This document shows positions 13,201 to 15,226 of a stretch of DNA of 15,226 nt, one piece after another. The translations under genes and the position numbers were made by a program. Origin of the DNA: Lentisphaerota bacterium (lineage in GTDB: Bacteria > Verrucomicrobiota > Kiritimatiellia > JAAZAB01); contig JACQHI010000304.1 in assembly GCA_016199105.1 (NCBI GenBank), forward strand, positions 1 through 15,226, read 5' to 3'. The notes under the pieces are model-generated. The model did no database searches, had not been told where the DNA came from, and worked only from the letters and a program-made list of their open reading frames with translations. Numbering within the stretch: the first letter of the stretch is position 1; every line of letters starts with the position of its first letter.

Positions 13201-15226
13201 AACAACACCACGGTGCTGTTGGAGCGCGCGGTGTTGATCATGAGGCGGACTGTCTCGCCCGGCGCATATTCGCCCTTGTCGGTCACCAGCTCGATGTCGT
13301 TGAAGCGGAAGTTCGCCGCGTCGGTCCCCTGGCCCATCACGCAGAACACATAGCCGCCTTCGATCGTGTGCTTCTGCGCATCGGTGACCTTGTAGGAGAG
13401 CCGGTACTGTCCCGGCTCGGACGCCTTGATCTGGACGGCGGCCGGCCCGTTTTCGGCGGCATCCAGAGGCCAGGTTTGCACCGCCTTTTCCGATGGTTTG
13501 TTGTCCTTGTCGTAGGCGATCTTGAAGAGCGTCAGTTCGCCCTTGCCGGTCACCGGCTTGCCGTCGAGCCGCCGGGCGGAACCTTCGACGCGGACCGTGT
13601 CGCCCACGCGGTAGTGCCCGCGGTCCACCCACACGTAAACCTGGAATGGCTTTCGGGCCATGAGCACGCGACCAGTGCTGAAGACGGCGCGGCGGGACTC
13701 GTCGGTAATCTCGGCCGCGATTTTGTATTCATGATCCCTGTCGCCGAACAGCTCCTTCGCCGGCGCCGTAGCGATCTCCACCTTCAAAATGCCGTCGGGC
13801 GGAAGCTCTGTGTCCCCTTCGGCCACGATTTCCGGCGGCGGCCCGGAGTCTGTCCACCAGTCGGAGCGTGGGCGGAGGCGGGGACAGCCCCATGACGTCC
13901 AGCCCGGGTACCAACGATAATTGTAGGCATACCACCCGTAGCCGTTTCCGTAGAGCCAGTCCCACGCGCCCACAGGGTGCCAATTGGCGCCGACCTCCGT
14001 CCGGGTGACCTTGTATTTCACGCGGCCTTTCGCCACCGGCGCTCCGAAATAATAGGCCGCCGAGAGGGTTGCAGTGATTTTCTCGCCGAGCATGACGGGT
14101 TCCGTCGGCGCCTCGATTTTCACTTCGAATTCCGGTTTCTTGTATTCCTCCACGCGAAATTTTCCCGCGTCGGACCACCAGTATTCCGGATTCACCAGGG
14201 AATACTGACCGAGTGCGGCGTCCTTCGGGAGGACGAATTCGCCCGACAACCCGCCATAAGCGTCGGCCTTGAACTGGCCCTCGAAAATCGTTTCGTCCTT
14301 GGGATTGTGGATTTCCACCGGGAGCACCCGCCCGGCGAACTCGGAATTGTCCCGCATGTCGTATTCTGCCCGGCGCAGCCAGCACTTGAACTTCACCGTC
14401 TGGCCCGGCCGATAGACCGGCCGGTCCGTGAGGGTCAGAAAGAATTCGGAGGGGGGATCGCCGTATTGCTTCGGAAGCCAGGCTTCGGAAAAGCCGATGT
14501 AGGCCATACGACCTTCATCCGTGGTGGCGATGGCCAGCCAATTATAGTTAGTGGACAGCTCTTTCGCTTTCAGAACGACCAATCCGTTTTTGTCGGTCTT
14601 GTGTTGGAGATTCTTCGTCCGGACTTCCATCCCTTCTTGGTGATATCCGAAGAACGCCACATCGGCGCCCGCGACCGGCCGACCGGTCACGGCGTCCGCC
14701 ACGAAGTAGAGACACCCCTTTGCCATCGGTTTCCGGACGATGGCGGTGTCGTTCAGCCAGAGAACGATCTGATTATTATTCCCGTTCTCCATTTTCGCCG
14801 TCAGCAAATAGGCGCCCGCTTTTTTCAGGGGGGCTTTGACCGTGATACGCTTGTCGAAATGGTTGGGGCGCGGTTCGAGATCCATCGCCCACGAGGCGGC
14901 CTTGCCGTCGATATATTTGGACTCCCCATTCACCACCAGCCGGTAGCCGATATCGGCGATGTTGATCCTGTCATCACCGTATCCATTCGGTGTCAACTTG
15001 TATTGGGCCATCACGTCGTCCAGAAGATCTTTCACCTTGATTGCGTGGGCTTCGAACGAAACCTTCTTCCCGTTGCGAAAGCGGAACTCGACCGTCGGTT
15101 CCTTGCCGGCCGGCTGACTCATGACCGGCTCGAATCGGCCCCAATTGCCGACGATCTGATCGAGACGCGCCTTCGCCCCTTCTTTGAAATAGTCCCTTTT
15201 TCCGTTGTCGGGATACTCGTTGATGA
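10212..15226 (-). CDS. Alpha-2-macroglobulin family protein with intact thioester (5' end beyond window)
   Basis: 1670 residues are visible and the frame runs off the right edge; residues upstream of the ATG at 15122 (NEYPDNGKRDYFKEGAKARL) are clearly coding. Bacterial alpha-2-macroglobulins are periplasmic or lipoprotein inhibitors that trap attacking proteases. Numbering from the first visible codon, MG-type beta domains fill the N-terminal half, with YRPGQTVKFKCW-like strands and an aromatic-rich insert at 421-445. A low-complexity, Arg/Met-rich bait-like region precedes about 900. The conserved TAFWAPTLTTDANG segment is near 909-922. The thioester motif PYGCTEQ has C1123 and Q1126 (DNA 11847-11858). 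The helical thioester domain includes DGGWGWFSGW. The C-terminal receptor-type domain ends with KVGVADK. The gene is convergent with lon; the usual partner pbpC is not seen. No frameshift is visible. Confidence 0.94.
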   Translation of the reverse strand, partial: INEYPDNGKRDYFKEGAKARLDQIVGNWGRFEPVMSQPAGKEPTVEFRFRNGKKVSFEAHAIKVKDLLDDVMAQYKLTPNGYGDDRINIADIGYRLVVNGESKYIDGKAASWAMDLEPRPNHFDKRITVKAPLKKAGAYLLTAKMENGNNNQIVLWLNDTAIVRKPMAKGCLYFVADAVTGRPVAGADVAFFGYHQEGMEVRTKNLQHKTDKNGLVVLKAKELSTNYNWLAIATTDEGRMAYIGFSEAWLPKQYGDPPSEFFLTLTDRPVYRPGQTVKFKCWLRRAEYDMRDNSEFAGRVLPVEIHNPKDETIFEGQFKADAYGGLSGEFVLPKDAALGQYSLVNPEYWWSDAGKFRVEEYKKPEFEVKIEAPTEPVMLGEKITATLSAAYYFGAPVAKGRVKYKVTRTEVGANWHPVGAWDWLYGNGYGWYAYNYRWYPGWTSWGCPRLRPRSDWWTDSGPPPEIVAEGDTELPPDGILKVEIATAPAKELFGDRDHEYKIAAEITDESRRAVFSTGRVLMARKPFQVYVWVDRGHYRVGDTVRVEGSARRLDGKPVTGKGELTLFKIAYDKDNKPSEKAVQTWPLDAAENGPAAVQIKASEPGQYRLSYKVTDAQKHTIEGGYVFCVMGQGTDAANFRFNDIELVTDKGEYAPGETVRLMINTARSNSTVVLFLRPVERFYTKPQILRLTGKSTVVDVDVTKKDMPNFFVEAFTIGDGKVFSDMREIVVPPEKRVLNVKVKPSSESFKPREKAKVRVRLTDLAGKPFVGSVAMTVYDKALEYISGGSNVPEIREFFWKRWRTHNLHDENSLKRWFESVVPRDIPEMRSLGFSGSVYSGYAESWDRSEGWDGIESGYLCYDALSGESEERRGMGGTTTRMMKERDWDEGREPSAAQAAPLIRSAFADTAFWAPTLTTDANGEAEVEFTTPDNLTGWKIMTWAMGHGTKVGQGTAQIVTSKNLLLRLQAPRFFIEKDEVVLSANIHNYLKSEKAVEARLELEGGALEPMQAAAQKLSLPAGGEQRVDWRVKVVKAGEATVRMKALTDEESDAMEMKFPSYVHGVLKTESYSRAIRPEGDSTVIEITVPKERKPEQSRLEIRYSPTLALAMVDASYLADYPYGCTEQTLNRFVPAVLTRKVLKDLGLDLEDIRKKITNLNAQEIGDDPERTKGWKRLERNPVFDEALLNDMVREGIRRLAAMQMTDGGWGWFSGWGERSDPHITACVVHGLLTAQTNGVAVSTNSPQAVPPQMMEDGIRWLKAYEARQVDEIRNAPEKLYPYRGKANDLDAFVRNVMSEAGEKNAAMSEFLFRDKNDLSVYGKVLLGLTLLRAPEDGERLAVVMKNIEQYLVLDDENQSAWLKLPASGRWWFWYGDDIETQAGYLRLLAKTEPKSEKTSRLAKYVLNNRKHGTYWKSTRDTAFCLEAMADYLRASGEDQPDMTVEILLDGQKLKEVVINAENLFTFDNQIVLTGVGVQEGKHRIEFRKKGRGPLYVNAYLTNFTLEDFITAAGLEIKVNRKFYRLIETDKKEKAEGSRGQAVDVKAEKYTRQAIPSLDVVKSGDLVEVELAIESKNDYEYIVIEDRKAAGFEPVDIRSGYNGNDMGAYVEFRDERVAFFVRTLVRGMHSMAYRLRAEIPGKFSALPAHASAMYAPELQANSDEFKVGVADK

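Noticed and set aside
12039..13895. Plus-strand open frame of 618 codons opposite the macroglobulin gene
   Set aside because: It is the antisense shadow of a clear alpha-2-macroglobulin frame with a thioester motif, and its composition is atypical for protein.
1..15226. CRISPR array, tRNA/rRNA genes, or a defence or phage module
   Set aside because: I found no regularly spaced direct repeats with unique spacers, no tRNA-like cloverleaf and no nuclease, integrase or restriction genes; the repeats present are palindromic or in-frame protein repeats.

Overview
The window is GC-rich bacterial DNA (roughly 60% or more by eye) with tightly packed genes and repeat-filled gaps. Gene content (thioester alpha-2-macroglobulin, Lon, dTDP-rhamnose synthesis, GT2 glycosyltransferases, a YihY/BrkB membrane protein) points to a diderm heterotroph. 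The palindromic intergenic words, including CAACGCCCAAC strings and a GTCAGGCATTCCTGCCTGAC-like word, remind me of environmental PVC-type genomes (Kiritimatiellota/Verrucomicrobiota or relatives). That placement is low-confidence inference. No rRNA, tRNA, CRISPR array, phage gene or transposase is visible.

Layout. (1) Bases 126-3432, minus strand: rmlB (dTDP-glucose 4,6-dehydratase), then a Nudix hydrolase of the ADP-ribose pyrophosphatase type, then a YihY/BrkB membrane protein with a winged-helix-like tail. The two gaps between these genes, and the space after the last one, each hold a different structured palindromic element. (2) Bases 3433-3562: a divergent promoter region with a good sigma70-type promoter on each strand. 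(3) Bases 3563-9864, plus strand: a compact run of five genes. It holds a secreted or membrane-anchored protein with three 36-residue C-terminal repeats, a GT2 transferase with four C-terminal membrane helices, a soluble GT2 transferase resembling rhamnosyltransferases, a small exported helical protein, and lon. The first three overlap by 8 and 4 bases. A second promoter-like site precedes the fourth gene, which is separated from lon by 4 bases. (4) Bases 9865-10211: a convergent gap with a hairpin, a 26-bp perfect inverted repeat and purine/pyrimidine-rich inverted words. (5) Bases 10212-15226, minus strand: a very large alpha-2-macroglobulin gene whose 5' end lies beyond the window.

Working together (inference): RmlB makes the precursor of dTDP-L-rhamnose, and the second GT2 looks like an enzyme that would use it, so the divergent units may share a role in surface glycan or glycoprotein assembly. 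The two exported Pro-rich proteins flanking the GT2 pair could be envelope partners or glycosylation substrates. Lon and the macroglobulin represent cytoplasmic and envelope proteolysis control. I see no clear defence or mobile system. The most unusual content is the series of palindromic elements and the poorly characterised secreted-protein/glycosyltransferase operon.
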